A stretch of 64,000 bases of DNA from UBA4810 sp002479215. GTDB taxonomy: Bacteria > Desulfobacterota > Syntrophia > Syntrophales > Smithellaceae. The notes under the pieces were generated by a model. That model ran no database searches, was not told the DNA's origin, and worked only from the letters and a program-made list of their open reading frames with translations. Made by a program: the position numbers and the translations under genes. Shown piece after piece: positions 8,001 to 17,283 of this stretch. The stretch covers positions 42,459-106,458 of the forward strand of contig JBEKVB010000010.1 in NCBI GenBank assembly GCA_049514435.1. The letters run 5' to 3'. The number at the start of each line of letters is the position of its first letter. The stretch's first letter is position 1.

Positions 8001-8291
8001 ATGACAAAGAAAAAAGGGCCTGATACCTGGCAGGAAATAACTACGGGATGCGTCGTTTTCCAACCGGGCAGCGCCAGTGAATATCATACGGGAAGTTGGC
8101 GGGCGCAAAGGCCGGTTTGGAATAATCAAAAATGCATCAAGTGCGGCATTTGTTATATCTTTTGTCCAGAAGGATGCATTCAGCAAAGCGAAGATGGATT
8201 TTTCCAGGCCAATATGGACTATTGTAAGGGATGCGGCATTTGTGCTCACGAATGCTGGCCGAGGGCAATAGCAATGACGGAGGAGGGATAA
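8001..8291 (+). CDS. porD: Pyruvate/2-oxoacid:ferredoxin oxidoreductase, delta (ferredoxin) subunit
   Basis: The 96-residue subunit carries two [4Fe-4S] clusters that pass electrons from the catalytic core to free ferredoxin. Motifs are CIKCGICYIFCPEGC at about residues 46-60 and CKGCGICAHECWPRAI at about 75-90, two complete CxxCxxCxxxC sets. The preceding TGSWRAQRPVWN block is typical of PorD. The second gene of the por operon, starting 19 bases after porG and ending 3 bases before porA. Confidence 0.93.
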   Translation: MTKKKGPDTWQEITTGCVVFQPGSASEYHTGSWRAQRPVWNNQKCIKCGICYIFCPEGCIQQSEDGFFQANMDYCKGCGICAHECWPRAIAMTEEG

Positions 8292-8294
8292 GGC

Positions 8295-9473
8295 ATGGCT
8301 AAACGCGCGGGAATGGAAGTGGCAATGGCCGTGGCCGAAGCCGTGGGACAGTGTAATATTGACATGGCGGCTGTTTATCCCATTACGCCCCAATCGCATA
8401 TTGCGGAACATCTTTCCGAACTGATAGCGGACGGAAAAGTGGATGCGGAATTCGTCACGGTGGAATCCGAACATTCGGCAATGAGCGCGGTTATCGGCGC
8501 TTCAGGCACCGGCGCGCGAGTATATACGGCAACAAGCTCTCAAGGCTTGATGTTAATGCATGAACTTTTGCCCATTGCTTCGGCCATGAGGCTGCCGATA
8601 GTGATGGGAATTGCGAACCGCGCGGTTTCTGGCCCTTTAAATATATTAAATGATCATTCCGACATTATGCCGCAGCGCGATTCCGGCTGGATTTCTATCT
8701 TTGTGGAAAACGGCCAGGAAGCGATTGATTTGTCGATACAGGCATTCAAGATTGCCGAGCATAAAGATGTATTACTGCCGGTATGCATAAATATCGACGG
8801 ATTCCAGTTGACGCACATGGTGGAGCCGGTCGAATTTCCCGAGCAGGAATTGGTGGATAAATTTTTGCCGCCGCGTGAGCCCTATGCGACGCTTCATCCC
8901 GGTAAACCGGTTACTATGGGCGCTTTCGCCATGTCGGATTACTATCCGGAAATGATGAAAGCAAAAAATGAAGCTATAAAAAATTCCAAAAAGACAATTC
9001 TTGCCGTCTGGGAAGAATGGGCAAAAATATTTGGCCGTGCTTACAAGCCGGTGGAAACATATAAAGCCGAAGGCGCGGAGATTTTACTTTTGACGATGGG
9101 GTCGATGGGCGAAACAGCGGAAGTGGCGATCGATGAGCTTCGTGCCCAAGGAAAATCAGTCGGTTTGGTAAAACTCAGACTTTGGCGGCCATTCCCGTTT
9201 GAGGAGTTGAAAGAAGCGGTGAAGGAAGCGAAGAAATTAATTGTTATCGACCGAGCTGTTTCTTTCGGCGGGCCGGGTGGACCGGTTTTCTCGGAAATAA
9301 AGTCTGCCCTTTATCATGAAGAGGCGCGTCCGATGATATGCAATTACATTATCGGATTGGGCGGCCGCGACGTAGCTGTAACAGACTTTACCGGAATGAT
9401 TACAAGAGTCCTCCGGGAAGACTCGAAAAAGATAGCGGACACCTGTGAATTTTGGGGAGTAAGAGAACGATGA
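8295..9473 (+). CDS. porA: Pyruvate/2-oxoacid:ferredoxin oxidoreductase, alpha subunit
   Basis: Catalytic alpha subunit (392 residues) that binds the pyrimidine side of thiamine diphosphate and the substrate. The N-terminus has VYPITPQSHIAEHLSELIADG and the conserved EFVTVESEHSAMSAVIGASGTGARVYTATSSQG region. The C-terminal domain begins near residue 250 (AEILLLTMGSMGETAEVAIDE) as in transketolase-type folds, and ends with IDRAVSFGGPGGPVFSE. Its stop overlaps the start of porB (ATGA), which implies translational coupling. Confidence 0.93.
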   Translation: MAKRAGMEVAMAVAEAVGQCNIDMAAVYPITPQSHIAEHLSELIADGKVDAEFVTVESEHSAMSAVIGASGTGARVYTATSSQGLMLMHELLPIASAMRLPIVMGIANRAVSGPLNILNDHSDIMPQRDSGWISIFVENGQEAIDLSIQAFKIAEHKDVLLPVCINIDGFQLTHMVEPVEFPEQELVDKFLPPREPYATLHPGKPVTMGAFAMSDYYPEMMKAKNEAIKNSKKTILAVWEEWAKIFGRAYKPVETYKAEGAEILLLTMGSMGETAEVAIDELRAQGKSVGLVKLRLWRPFPFEELKEAVKEAKKLIVIDRAVSFGGPGGPVFSEIKSALYHEEARPMICNYIIGLGGRDVAVTDFTGMITRVLREDSKKIADTCEFWGVRER

Positions 9474-10420
9474 ATATTGTAGAGAATTTTGATTTATATG
9501 CCCCACGGCTGGTAACTAAAAAGGAATTGTTTTGCGCCGGTCACCGTGCCTGCCAAGGCTGCGGCGAGGCCTTGGCCGTAAGGCTCATGTGCAAAGCTCT
9601 TGGTGAAAATACCGTTATTGCTTCAGCGACCGGCTGTATGGAGATAGTGTCGAGCCTTTATCCGACGACGGTGTGGGAGGTGCCCTGGATTCATGTGGCC
9701 TTTGAAAACGCGGCGGCTGTGGCGTCCGGTGTGGAAGCCGGTCTCAAGGCGCTGCACAAAAAAGGCAGGATCGACGATCGCTATATAAAGGTTGTCGGCA
9801 TGGCCGGTGACGGAGGTACAATGGATATCGGTCTACAAGCACTTTCGGGAGCTATGGAACGCGGACATGATATGCTTTTTGTCTGTTTCGATAACGAAGC
9901 CTACATGAATACTGGTATTCAGCGCTCCAGCGGTACTCCTATGGGTGCTTCCACAACGACTGCACCAGCAGGTAAAATTAGTTACGGACAAAAGACTTGG
10001 AAAAAGAACATGCCCGAAATAATGGTTGCCCACAATATTCCTTACGTGGCAACGGCCTCGCCCAGTTATCCGCTTGATTTCATCCGCAAAGTGGAAAAGG
10101 CCAAAAAGATCAAAGGACCTTCTTATATCCATTGTTTCTCCGTGTGTCCGACCGGATGGCGCTCTCCTTCCCATTTGACTATCGCTTTGGGACGCTTGGT
10201 TGTGGAAACCGGCATATTCCCCTTGTATGAAGTGGAAAACGGCAAGTATAAGATTTCCGCGGAAATGCCAAAAAAATTAAAGCCGATTAAAGATTATTTT
10301 AAAACACAGGGACGCTTCCGTCATTTGGGAGAACACGAAATCAAAATGATTCAACAAAGAGTAGAAAGCGAATACAATAAGATCTTGGACAAAGTCAAAT
10401 GTCTTAAAGCATGGGATTGA
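9470..10420 (+). CDS. porB: Pyruvate/2-oxoacid:ferredoxin oxidoreductase, beta subunit
   Basis: Beta subunit (316 residues from the ATG at 9470, overlapping the porA stop). It binds the diphosphate of thiamine diphosphate through GMAGDGGTMDIGLQAL and FDNEAYMNTGIQRSS, and coordinates a [4Fe-4S] cluster through CAGHRACQGCGEA near residue 25 and further cysteines such as CMEIVSS and CFSVCPTGW. An in-frame upstream start at 9452 lies inside porA and is not favoured. With PorG, PorD and PorA it forms a full enzyme; 41 bases downstream starts a NuoE-like gene, so reducing power could pass on to NAD in the same operon. Confidence 0.93.
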   Translation: MNIVENFDLYAPRLVTKKELFCAGHRACQGCGEALAVRLMCKALGENTVIASATGCMEIVSSLYPTTVWEVPWIHVAFENAAAVASGVEAGLKALHKKGRIDDRYIKVVGMAGDGGTMDIGLQALSGAMERGHDMLFVCFDNEAYMNTGIQRSSGTPMGASTTTAPAGKISYGQKTWKKNMPEIMVAHNIPYVATASPSYPLDFIRKVEKAKKIKGPSYIHCFSVCPTGWRSPSHLTIALGRLVVETGIFPLYEVENGKYKISAEMPKKLKPIKDYFKTQGRFRHLGEHEIKMIQQRVESEYNKILDKVKCLKAWD

Positions 10421-10461
10421 TATAGCGGGGAAACCCTGAAAAATTCTGAGGTGATTTACGC

Positions 10462-10950
10462 ATGAAAAAAGCCACAACTACTATAGAGGCGAAAACAAAA
10501 GAAATTATAAAAAAATATAGTCGGGACAAAAGTTCCGTAATTGCTGTTTTGCAGGATATTCAAGAACAATATAATTACCTGCCTAAAGATGCGCTGAGAA
10601 TAGTTAATGAGGAAATGGAAATTCCGGCCAGCCGCATTTATGAGGTGGCTACTTTTTATAACTCTTTTAGCCTCACACCGAGAGGCGAGCATGTCATAAA
10701 GCTTTGCCAGGGTACAGCCTGCCACGTCCGCGGAGCAGCCGCTATTCTGGACAAGCTGGAAAGAACACTGGGAATAAACCCGGGTGAGACGAGCAGCGAT
10801 CAGAAATTTACCCTGGAAACGGTTAACTGCGTAGGGGCCTGCGCCCTCGGTCCCGTTATGGTAGTCGATGGAGAATATCACGGACAGGTAAACATGGCTA
10901 AAGTAGATAAAATTATCGGGCCGCTGAAGAAGGGGACACAGGTATCATGA
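10462..10950 (+). CDS. NuoE-like [2Fe-2S] subunit of an NAD-linked oxidoreductase
   Basis: Thioredoxin-like [2Fe-2S] ferredoxin of the NuoE/HydC/HndA type, 162 residues. The four cluster cysteines are Cys82, Cys87, Cys123 and Cys127 in LCQGTACHVRGA and NCVGACALGPV. The helical N-terminus IPASRIYEVATFYNSFS is the family signature. Such subunits accompany the FMN/NAD subunit of complex I, of electron-bifurcating hydrogenases and of NAD-dependent formate dehydrogenases. Its stop codon overlaps the start of the next gene (10947). It follows porB by 41 bases. Confidence 0.9.
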   Translation: MKKATTTIEAKTKEIIKKYSRDKSSVIAVLQDIQEQYNYLPKDALRIVNEEMEIPASRIYEVATFYNSFSLTPRGEHVIKLCQGTACHVRGAAAILDKLERTLGINPGETSSDQKFTLETVNCVGACALGPVMVVDGEYHGQVNMAKVDKIIGPLKKGTQVS

Positions 10951-12794
10951 AAATAATTGCCGACGCCAAAGCCTTGCACCAACTCCAAAAGGAACTGAAG
11001 GAAAAATGGGATCCCCAAAAGCCGATGGTCACGATCTGTGCCGGTACGGGGTGCCGCGGCTACGGGTGCGTTCGTGTCAAAGAAGCACTCGAGACAGAAA
11101 TAGAAAAACAGAAACTCAATGTGGGTGTCCGTGCCACGGGCTGTTTCGGCTTTTGCGAAAAGGGTCCGCTGGTTGTCATCCATCCGCAGAAGATCTTTTA
11201 CCAGCAGGTTAAGTTAAGCGATGTACCAGATATTGTTACTAAAACTGTAGCAAAGGGCGAGATAATTGAAAAACTTCTCTACCGCGATCCGATAAGCGGC
11301 GAAAGAATACTGAAGGAAGAGGACGTACCCTTCTATAAGAAGCAGAAGCGACTTATTTTCGGTTCCAACGGGCTCATCGATCCCACGAGGATTGAGGACT
11401 ACCTGGCCATAGGGGGTTACTCCGCGCTGGCCAAAGCTTTAAGCGAAATGAGCCCCGAAGGTATTATCAGTGAAATCAAAAAAGCGGGGCTCAGGGGACG
11501 CGGCGGCGGCGGTTTTCTTGCCGGCGCCAAATGGGAAAGCTGCCGCAAGGCGCACGGCTCGCCCAAATACATCATTGCTAATGGTGACGAGGGAGACCCC
11601 GGAGCCTATATGGACCGCAGCCTCATGGAAGGCAATCCTCACAGCGTCATCGAAGGCATGATTATCGGGGCTTACGCTATTGGCGCTAATGAAGGTTTTA
11701 TTTACGTGCGCAATGAATATCCCCTTGCGGTTATACACCTCACCCTGGCTATCGCCAGCGCCAGGGAAGCAGGGCTTTTGGGTAAAAATATCTTGGGCAG
11801 TGGTTTTAGTTTCGACATATCCATCAGTAAAGGCGGCGGCGCATTTGTTTGCGGCGAGTCTTCGGCGCTTTTTGCCTCCATCGAAGGGCGTGCCGGTGAG
11901 CCTCGCGCCAAGTACATCCATGCTGTGGAAAAAGGGCTCTGGGATAAGCCTACCGTGCTCAATAATGTGGAGACTTGGGCCAACGTTCCTCTGATCATCA
12001 ATAAGGGAACGGATTGGTATGGTTCCATCGGTACGGAAAAAAGCAAGGGCACCAAGATATTCTCTCTCGTGGGAAAGATAAATAACACCGGGCTGGTGGA
12101 AGTGCCCATGGGCATGAAACTGCGCGAAATCATCTATGATATGGGCGGAGGTATCCCCAAAGGCCGGAAGTTCAAAGCTGTGCAGACCGGTGGACCATCG
12201 GGCGGCTGTATCCCGGAAAGTATGCTCGATTTACCGGTGGATTTCGATAAGCTATATGAAGTGGGCTCCATGATGGGCTCGGGCGGAATGATTGTCATGG
12301 ACGATCGCTCCTGCATGGTGGACGTGGCCAAGTATTTTCTTGCCTTTCTGCAGGACGAATCCTGCGGTAAATGTGTCCCCTGCAGGGAGGGAGTCCGCCG
12401 CATGAGAGATATTCTGGAAGACATCTGCGCCGGAAAAGGAAAGGAAGGGGACGTAGAGCTGCTGGAAACAATGTCGCAGGCTATCAGTGACGGCTCTCTC
12501 TGTGCTCTCGGCGGCAGCGCTCCGAATCCGGTGTTGAGCACTATTAAATATTTCCGCCAGGAATATGATGCCCACATCAAGAAAAAACACTGTCCCGCGG
12601 GTGTCTGTAAGGCGCTTATCAAATACAGTATTAATCCCGAAAAATGTACCGGTTGCGGTATGTGCGTAAAGGTATGTCCCACCGCAGCCGCCAGTGGAGA
12701 AAAAAAGAAGCCCCATACTATTGATAATGAAACATGCATTAGATGCGGCGCCTGCATAGAGAGCTGCAAATTTGATGCAATAAACGTTGAATAA
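10947..12794 (+). CDS. NuoF-like FMN/NAD-binding subunit with extra iron-sulfur domains
   Basis: A 615-residue diaphorase subunit of the HydB/HndC type. Domain order: a [2Fe-2S] thioredoxin-like domain (Cys31, Cys36, Cys66, Cys70), the NuoF core with the NAD/FMN segment GLRGRGGGGFLAGAKWE and ANGDEGDPGAYMDRSLMEGNPH, the N3 [4Fe-4S] site ESCGKCVPCREG, and a C-terminal 2x[4Fe-4S] ferredoxin (CTGCGMCVKVCPTAA, CIRCGACIESCKFDAI). This architecture is found in electron-bifurcating hydrogenases and in ferredoxin:NAD oxidoreductases. No hydrogenase or formate dehydrogenase catalytic subunit is present in the window, so its partner is unknown; the neighbouring Por complex is one candidate electron donor through ferredoxin. 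Confidence 0.92.
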   Translation: MKIIADAKALHQLQKELKEKWDPQKPMVTICAGTGCRGYGCVRVKEALETEIEKQKLNVGVRATGCFGFCEKGPLVVIHPQKIFYQQVKLSDVPDIVTKTVAKGEIIEKLLYRDPISGERILKEEDVPFYKKQKRLIFGSNGLIDPTRIEDYLAIGGYSALAKALSEMSPEGIISEIKKAGLRGRGGGGFLAGAKWESCRKAHGSPKYIIANGDEGDPGAYMDRSLMEGNPHSVIEGMIIGAYAIGANEGFIYVRNEYPLAVIHLTLAIASAREAGLLGKNILGSGFSFDISISKGGGAFVCGESSALFASIEGRAGEPRAKYIHAVEKGLWDKPTVLNNVETWANVPLIINKGTDWYGSIGTEKSKGTKIFSLVGKINNTGLVEVPMGMKLREIIYDMGGGIPKGRKFKAVQTGGPSGGCIPESMLDLPVDFDKLYEVGSMMGSGGMIVMDDRSCMVDVAKYFLAFLQDESCGKCVPCREGVRRMRDILEDICAGKGKEGDVELLETMSQAISDGSLCALGGSAPNPVLSTIKYFRQEYDAHIKKKHCPAGVCKALIKYSINPEKCTGCGMCVKVCPTAAASGEKKKPHTIDNETCIRCGACIESCKFDAINVE

Positions 12795-12807
12795 AGGCAG
12801 GATATGT

Positions 12808-13524
12808 ATGATGGTAAATTTGATTATTAATGGCAAAAAAATAACGGCACAAGAAGACACAATGATCTTGGAAGCTGCCCGTGCCGCGGGCATTGATATA
12901 CCCACTCTCTGCGCTCATGAGTCAGTCTCCCGTTCAGGCGCCTGCAGGCTTTGCGTGGTGGAAATGAGAAAGGGAAATAGATCTAAGATCGTAACTTCTT
13001 GTCTTTATCCGGTGGAAGAAGGCATTGTAGTGGAAACAAAAAATGAGCGGGTCTTAAATGTACGCCGTTTAGTACTGGAATTATTATTAGCCAGGAACCC
13101 GGAATCCGATGTCATTGCCGATTTGGCCAAAAAACTTAGTGTAACGCCTCAACCCCGATTTACTATGGATACGGATAAAGGCAAATGTATTCTCTGCCGA
13201 TCCTGCGTGCGTGTTTGCGAAGAAGTTGTCGGTGTCAGCGCGATCGGTTTATCCCGCCGCGGCTCGCAGAAGACAGTAGGCCCTCCTTATAATGAGGAAT
13301 CGGCAGTTTGCATCGGCTGCGGCGCATGTGCCTTTATTTGTCCAACAGGTCATATTGAAATGGAGACAACTGAAGATAAGAGAATAATTTGGGGACGCAC
13401 TTTTAAGATGAAAACCTGTGACGTTTGCGGCCGCTATTTTGCCCCCGAAGATCAGTTGAAATACATCAGTAAGATAACCGGAGTCCCGCTTAAAGAACTG
13501 GCTGTTTGCATGGATTGCCACTAA
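12808..13524 (+). CDS. NuoG-N-terminal-like iron-sulfur subunit (short, no catalytic domain)
   Basis: A 238-residue protein corresponding only to the electron-entry part of NuoG/HydA/FdhA. The [2Fe-2S] ligands are Cys35, Cys46, Cys49 and Cys65; two [4Fe-4S] sites follow (CILCRSCVRVCEEV, CIGCGACAFICPTG). The histidine-ligated cluster motif expected between them is missing (LLARNPESDV stands in its place). The protein ends with CDVCGRYF and CMDCH, which looks like a zinc or rubredoxin-like knot, instead of an H-cluster or molybdopterin domain. Start chosen at ATG 12808 with GGCAGGA upstream; 12811 is also possible. It completes the trio downstream of por. Confidence 0.88.
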   Translation: MMVNLIINGKKITAQEDTMILEAARAAGIDIPTLCAHESVSRSGACRLCVVEMRKGNRSKIVTSCLYPVEEGIVVETKNERVLNVRRLVLELLLARNPESDVIADLAKKLSVTPQPRFTMDTDKGKCILCRSCVRVCEEVVGVSAIGLSRRGSQKTVGPPYNEESAVCIGCGACAFICPTGHIEMETTEDKRIIWGRTFKMKTCDVCGRYFAPEDQLKYISKITGVPLKELAVCMDCH

Positions 13525-13724
13525 ACTTTTTGCGTTTCTCTGTAGATTAATCAGGTAGCTTCCGCAGCGGATTAATTATCGCCGCAGTGGTTTCGGTAGC
13601 GGCAGACCGAGAACCCAATTTCCAATATTTCATCAATAATCCCGTCTTGACACATTAAGCTCACCTTCCTATACTCCCTGAGCATCAAATAATATTTTAT
13701 CATAAGTAATTGAAGGAATTTGTC
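13525..13724. other. Intergenic region between the por/nuo operon and the OYE gene
   Basis: Two hundred bases containing the promoter at 13647-13675. The part before it includes the weak repeat GATTAATCAGG / GCGGATTAATT around 13545-13575 and no reading frame. I see no clear terminator for the upstream operon. Confidence 0.4.
13647..13675 (+). promoter_or_regulatory. Sigma-70 type promoter for the OYE-like gene
   Basis: TTGACA (13647-13652), 17-base spacer, TATACT (13670-13675). It lies about 50 bases before the gene start at 13725. Confidence 0.75.
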
Positions 13725-14774
13725 ATGGTCTCTTTATTTTCTCCATTTTCCATAAAAAGTATGAAGTTGAGAAACAGAGTGGTATTCCCGCCAATCGCCA
13801 CCAACTACGGATTGCGCAATGATCGGGCTTGCCACTATTACACCGAAAGGGCGCGTGGTGGAGCGGGACTGGTGATAATTCAGGGAACACCGATAGAACT
13901 GCTGACCTCTCCAAAATGGATAGCTGGGCTAAAACCGGTTGTTAATTCGGTACATGGACACGGAGCCGCGATAGGCATTCAACTATGGATGGGAAACGAA
14001 TTGCCCGATGGGAATAAGGTGTCTCCTTCCCCCAAACCCGGCTATCGGGAAGTCAGTGCCGCGGAATTGAAAACGGTGGCAAAAAGATTTGCTCTTGCCG
14101 CCCGCGCTGCCCGAGATATTGGCTTCGATACTATAAATATTCACGGCGCTCACGGCTACTTCCTGCATCAATTTTTTTCTCCACTCACCAATCAGCGTGA
14201 AGACAATTTTGGGGGCTCACTGAGAAAAAGAATCTCTTTCCCTCTAATGTGTGTCCTGGCGATTCGCGCGGAAGTGGGTGAAACTTTTCCCATAATGTAC
14301 CGTCTTAGCGCGGTCGAGTTTGCCCCGGGAGGAATTGCCCTGGGGGATTCTATATTTTTTTCCCGGGAATTGGCGGAAGCACGAGTCGATATTATCGATG
14401 TCTCCGCCGGAGGACAGCTCGATGGTCTCAATATAACCAGCCCCGATGCCAAACAGCCTGCGGGAACACATGCTAATCTGGCGGCAGCCATCAAGCAGGC
14501 TGTCAGCATACCTGTTCTGGCCGTTGGCAAGTTCAATAATCTGGAAATTTGCGAAGATGCTTTGAAACAGGGAAAAGCGGACTTGATCGCCGTGGGACGA
14601 CAGCTTCTCGCCGATCCTTTCTGGCCAAAAAAGTTGCACGAAGGGCGCCAGAATGAAGTCATCGCGTGTAAATCGTGTAACACTTTGTGCGCGGGTAACT
14701 ACAGAAAAAATAAATCAATTGAGTGTGTGGTCAATAAAGAGCTTGGCCGGGAATATCTTCGGTACGAAAAATAA
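13725..14774 (+). CDS. Old Yellow Enzyme family NADH:flavin oxidoreductase, barrel-only form
   Basis: FMN-dependent TIM-barrel reductase of 349 residues, starting at ATG 13725 with GAAGGA seven bases upstream. Hallmarks are LRNRVVFPPIAT near the N-terminus, GFDTINIHGAHGYFLHQFFSPLTNQRED with the active-site histidine pair region, RISFPLMCVLAIRAEVG and VGRQLLADPFWPKK. The end CKSCNTLCAGNY with a later cysteine resembles the [4Fe-4S] site of 2,4-dienoyl-CoA reductase, but the downstream FAD/NAD domains of that enzyme are absent. It has its own promoter. An enoate or dienoyl-CoA reductase role would fit the acyl-CoA context; that is inference. Confidence 0.88.
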   Translation: MVSLFSPFSIKSMKLRNRVVFPPIATNYGLRNDRACHYYTERARGGAGLVIIQGTPIELLTSPKWIAGLKPVVNSVHGHGAAIGIQLWMGNELPDGNKVSPSPKPGYREVSAAELKTVAKRFALAARAARDIGFDTINIHGAHGYFLHQFFSPLTNQREDNFGGSLRKRISFPLMCVLAIRAEVGETFPIMYRLSAVEFAPGGIALGDSIFFSRELAEARVDIIDVSAGGQLDGLNITSPDAKQPAGTHANLAAAIKQAVSIPVLAVGKFNNLEICEDALKQGKADLIAVGRQLLADPFWPKKLHEGRQNEVIACKSCNTLCAGNYRKNKSIECVVNKELGREYLRYEK

Positions 14775-14980
14775 CCGACAACCGTAAAATTGGAACAGGC
14801 AAGGTCTTTAATTAGAATTATCCTCGATTTTTTCCTGACTTCTTGTCTATCTTTTTTAATTTCCACACAAGAACAGACGTCTTCGGTAATTTTAAAAAGT
14901 CACTGTCTCCACATTTTCACTTGAAATACCCAGGTAACCTTACTATAAGCTTACAGTCTTTTTTACGGGGAGGGTTAATA

Positions 14981-16882
14981 ATGAAATACCACTCTTATGA
15001 TGAGGCGTACAGCCGTTCAATGAGTGATCCGGATGGATTCTGGGCGGACGCTGCCGAAGCTGTTTCCTGGGTTAAGAAATGGGATAGTGTTGTTTCCAGT
15101 CCCAAACCAGAATTTTATAGGTGGTTTGAAGGCGCAGAAATGAACACCTGCTATAATGCAATTGACAGGCATATCGAAAGTGGCAGGAAAGATCAGATTG
15201 CAATCATTTACGACAGTCCGGTAACAGGTGTTGTAAAGAAAATAACATATGGCGAACTTCTTGCCGATGTTTCGCTTGTTGCAGGTATGCTTAAAAAATC
15301 TGGTGTCGGAAAAGGCGACCGCGTAATCATTTACATGCCCATGATTCCTGAAACACTGTTTGCCATGCTCGCCTGCGCCAGGATAGGAGCTATTCATTCG
15401 GTTGTGTTCGGCGGATTTGCACCGAATGAGCTGGCAGTAAGAATTGATGATGCCAAGCCAAAGGTCATTCTTTCTGCAACATGCGGTATTGAGCCGAAAG
15501 GCGCTATTGCTTACAAGCCGCTGCTGGACAAAGCAATAGAGCTTTCCACACACAAACCTGAAAAATGTTTTATTTTCCAGCGTCCACAGGTTAAGGCTGA
15601 ACTGATTCCAGGCAGGGATGTGGATTGGAAAGAAGCTCTACAGGGTGTCAAGCCAGCGGGATGCGTTACGGTAAAGGCAACCGACCCGCTTTATATACTT
15701 TATACATCAGGCACAACAGGAATCCCTAAGGGCGTTGTGAGAGATAACGGCGGTCATGCAGTAGCGATGATGTGGAGTATGAAGAACATTTACGGGATCG
15801 AACCCGGTGATGTCTATTGGGCTGCGTCAGATGTAGGCTGGGTTGTAGGTCATTCCTATATCGTCTATGCACCGCTTCTTTATGGTGCCACGACAATCAT
15901 GTACGAAGGTAAACCGGTGGGAACACCTGATCCCGGCGCTTTCTGGCGCGTGATTAATGAATATAATGTAAAGGTTCTATTCACCGCTCCTACCGCATTT
16001 CGTGCAATAAAGAAGGAGGATCCATCCGGATCTTTCATTAAAAAATATGACATTTCCTGCCTTAAATATCTTTTCCTTGCCGGTGAGAGGCTCGACCCGG
16101 ATACATACCACTGGGCGGTAAATTTTCTGAATATCCCTGTCATTGACCACTGGTGGCAAACCGAGACAGGCTGGGCGATTGCCGCTAACTGTATGGGCAT
16201 CGAGCAGTTGCCGGTAAAAGCCGGTTCGCCTACAAAGCCTGTGCCGGGCTATAATGTCAAAGTGCTTGATGAGAATGCTGTGGAGCTTCCGGACGGATCG
16301 GAAGGTACAATTGCAATAAAGCTGCCGTTGCCGCCGAGCTGTCTGGCCACGCTCTGGGAGAAGGATGACGCTTATGTTTCCTCGTACCTGAGTACATTTG
16401 AAGGCTACTATTCAACAGGAGACGGAGGTTTCAAAGATGAGGACGGATACATTTATATAATGGGGCGTGTCGATGACATAATTAATGTGGCAGGCCACAG
16501 GCTATCGACCGGCGGAATGGAGGAAGTCGTTGCAAAACACACCGATGTTGCCGAATGCGCGGTCATAGGTGTTAATGACCAGCTTAAGGGGCAGGTACCC
16601 GTCGGTTTTGCTGTATTAAAAGCAGGTGTTTTAAGAAATCATGCAGATATTCAGAAAGAAATTGTCGGGATGATACGCGATCAGATTGGTGCATTGGCCT
16701 GCCTTAAGGATATGGCAATTGTTGCCAGACTTCCAAAAACGCGAAGTGGTAAGATTTTACGTTCGACTATGCGCAAGATTGCGGATGGGAAAGAATATAA
16801 TGTGCCGTCAACAATAGAAGACCCGACAGTACTCGGGGAGATTCAGGGCGCGCTCAAAGGTGTGGGTTACCCGAAACAGTAA
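14981..16882 (+). CDS. prpE: Propionyl-CoA synthetase (AMP-forming acyl-CoA synthetase)
   Basis: Activates propionate (or acetate) to the CoA thioester with ATP, giving AMP and pyrophosphate. The protein has 633 residues from ATG 14981, preceded by GGGGAGG; an in-frame upstream start at 14843 is unlikely. The ATP loop YTSGTTGIPKGVVRDNGGHAVA carries the RDNGGHAVA variant typical of PrpE rather than acetyl-CoA synthetase. Other blocks: HWWQTETGWAI, YYSTGDGGFKDEDGYIYIMGRVDDIINVAGHRLS, and the acetylatable lysine motif PKTRSGKILRS at the C-terminus. It stands alone on its strand. In this genome it would feed or drain a propionyl/short-chain acyl-CoA pool together with the B12 mutase module. Confidence 0.92.
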   Translation: MKYHSYDEAYSRSMSDPDGFWADAAEAVSWVKKWDSVVSSPKPEFYRWFEGAEMNTCYNAIDRHIESGRKDQIAIIYDSPVTGVVKKITYGELLADVSLVAGMLKKSGVGKGDRVIIYMPMIPETLFAMLACARIGAIHSVVFGGFAPNELAVRIDDAKPKVILSATCGIEPKGAIAYKPLLDKAIELSTHKPEKCFIFQRPQVKAELIPGRDVDWKEALQGVKPAGCVTVKATDPLYILYTSGTTGIPKGVVRDNGGHAVAMMWSMKNIYGIEPGDVYWAASDVGWVVGHSYIVYAPLLYGATTIMYEGKPVGTPDPGAFWRVINEYNVKVLFTAPTAFRAIKKEDPSGSFIKKYDISCLKYLFLAGERLDPDTYHWAVNFLNIPVIDHWWQTETGWAIAANCMGIEQLPVKAGSPTKPVPGYNVKVLDENAVELPDGSEGTIAIKLPLPPSCLATLWEKDDAYVSSYLSTFEGYYSTGDGGFKDEDGYIYIMGRVDDIINVAGHRLSTGGMEEVVAKHTDVAECAVIGVNDQLKGQVPVGFAVLKAGVLRNHADIQKEIVGMIRDQIGALACLKDMAIVARLPKTRSGKILRSTMRKIADGKEYNVPSTIEDPTVLGEIQGALKGVGYPKQ

Positions 16883-17211
16883 TAACAGCGGCAAAATCGG
16901 TAACGATAAAATGAAAAAGATTGTATTGATAAAAAGATATAGTCCTCTTAATAATTTCTTGAATAATAGACAATGGGAATATGCCTTATAAATAATGTTA
17001 TAAAAAAGCAGGTTGAAATATCAATAGGTGCCGGGATATATGTCACACTTGGATAAAGGTCTCGAATAAGAGCAGCTCAGGCTATCCCTATTTGTTTTTA
17101 TGATAACCATAACAATCTGTTATTTTGCAAGACGTCGCTGAGGTAGAAGTTTAGCGAAATGCGCATATGCCTTTTAGTATCCAAGAATTAACGTTTATAT
17201 AAACGATTGTA
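16883..17211. other. Intergenic, no gene found
   Basis: About 330 AT-rich bases after prpE. No reading frame, hairpin with T-run or repeat copy was recognised. The promoter of the next gene begins at 17212. Confidence 0.4.
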
Positions 17212-17240
17212 TTGACAAGCAATCAAGCTTTTGTTAAACT
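17212..17240 (+). promoter_or_regulatory. Sigma-70 type promoter
   Basis: TTGACA (17212-17217), 17-base spacer, TAAACT (17235-17240), 43 bases before the start of the STAS-like gene. Confidence 0.7.
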
Positions 17241-17283
17241 GCGTCATGCTTTTGAAATAAATATTGGTTGGGAGGGGTGTATT

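Noticed and set aside
7433..10420. Assignment as 2-oxoglutarate:ferredoxin oxidoreductase (korABCD)
   Set aside because: Gene order gamma-delta-alpha-beta and the PorB block YMNTGIQRS favour pyruvate or branched-chain 2-oxoacid enzymes; the choice is not absolute.
12134..12769. Long open frame (211 codons) on the minus strand inside the NuoF-like gene
   Set aside because: It is a mirror of the plus-strand gene with strong codon bias; the translated sequence has no recognisable domain and no ribosome site.
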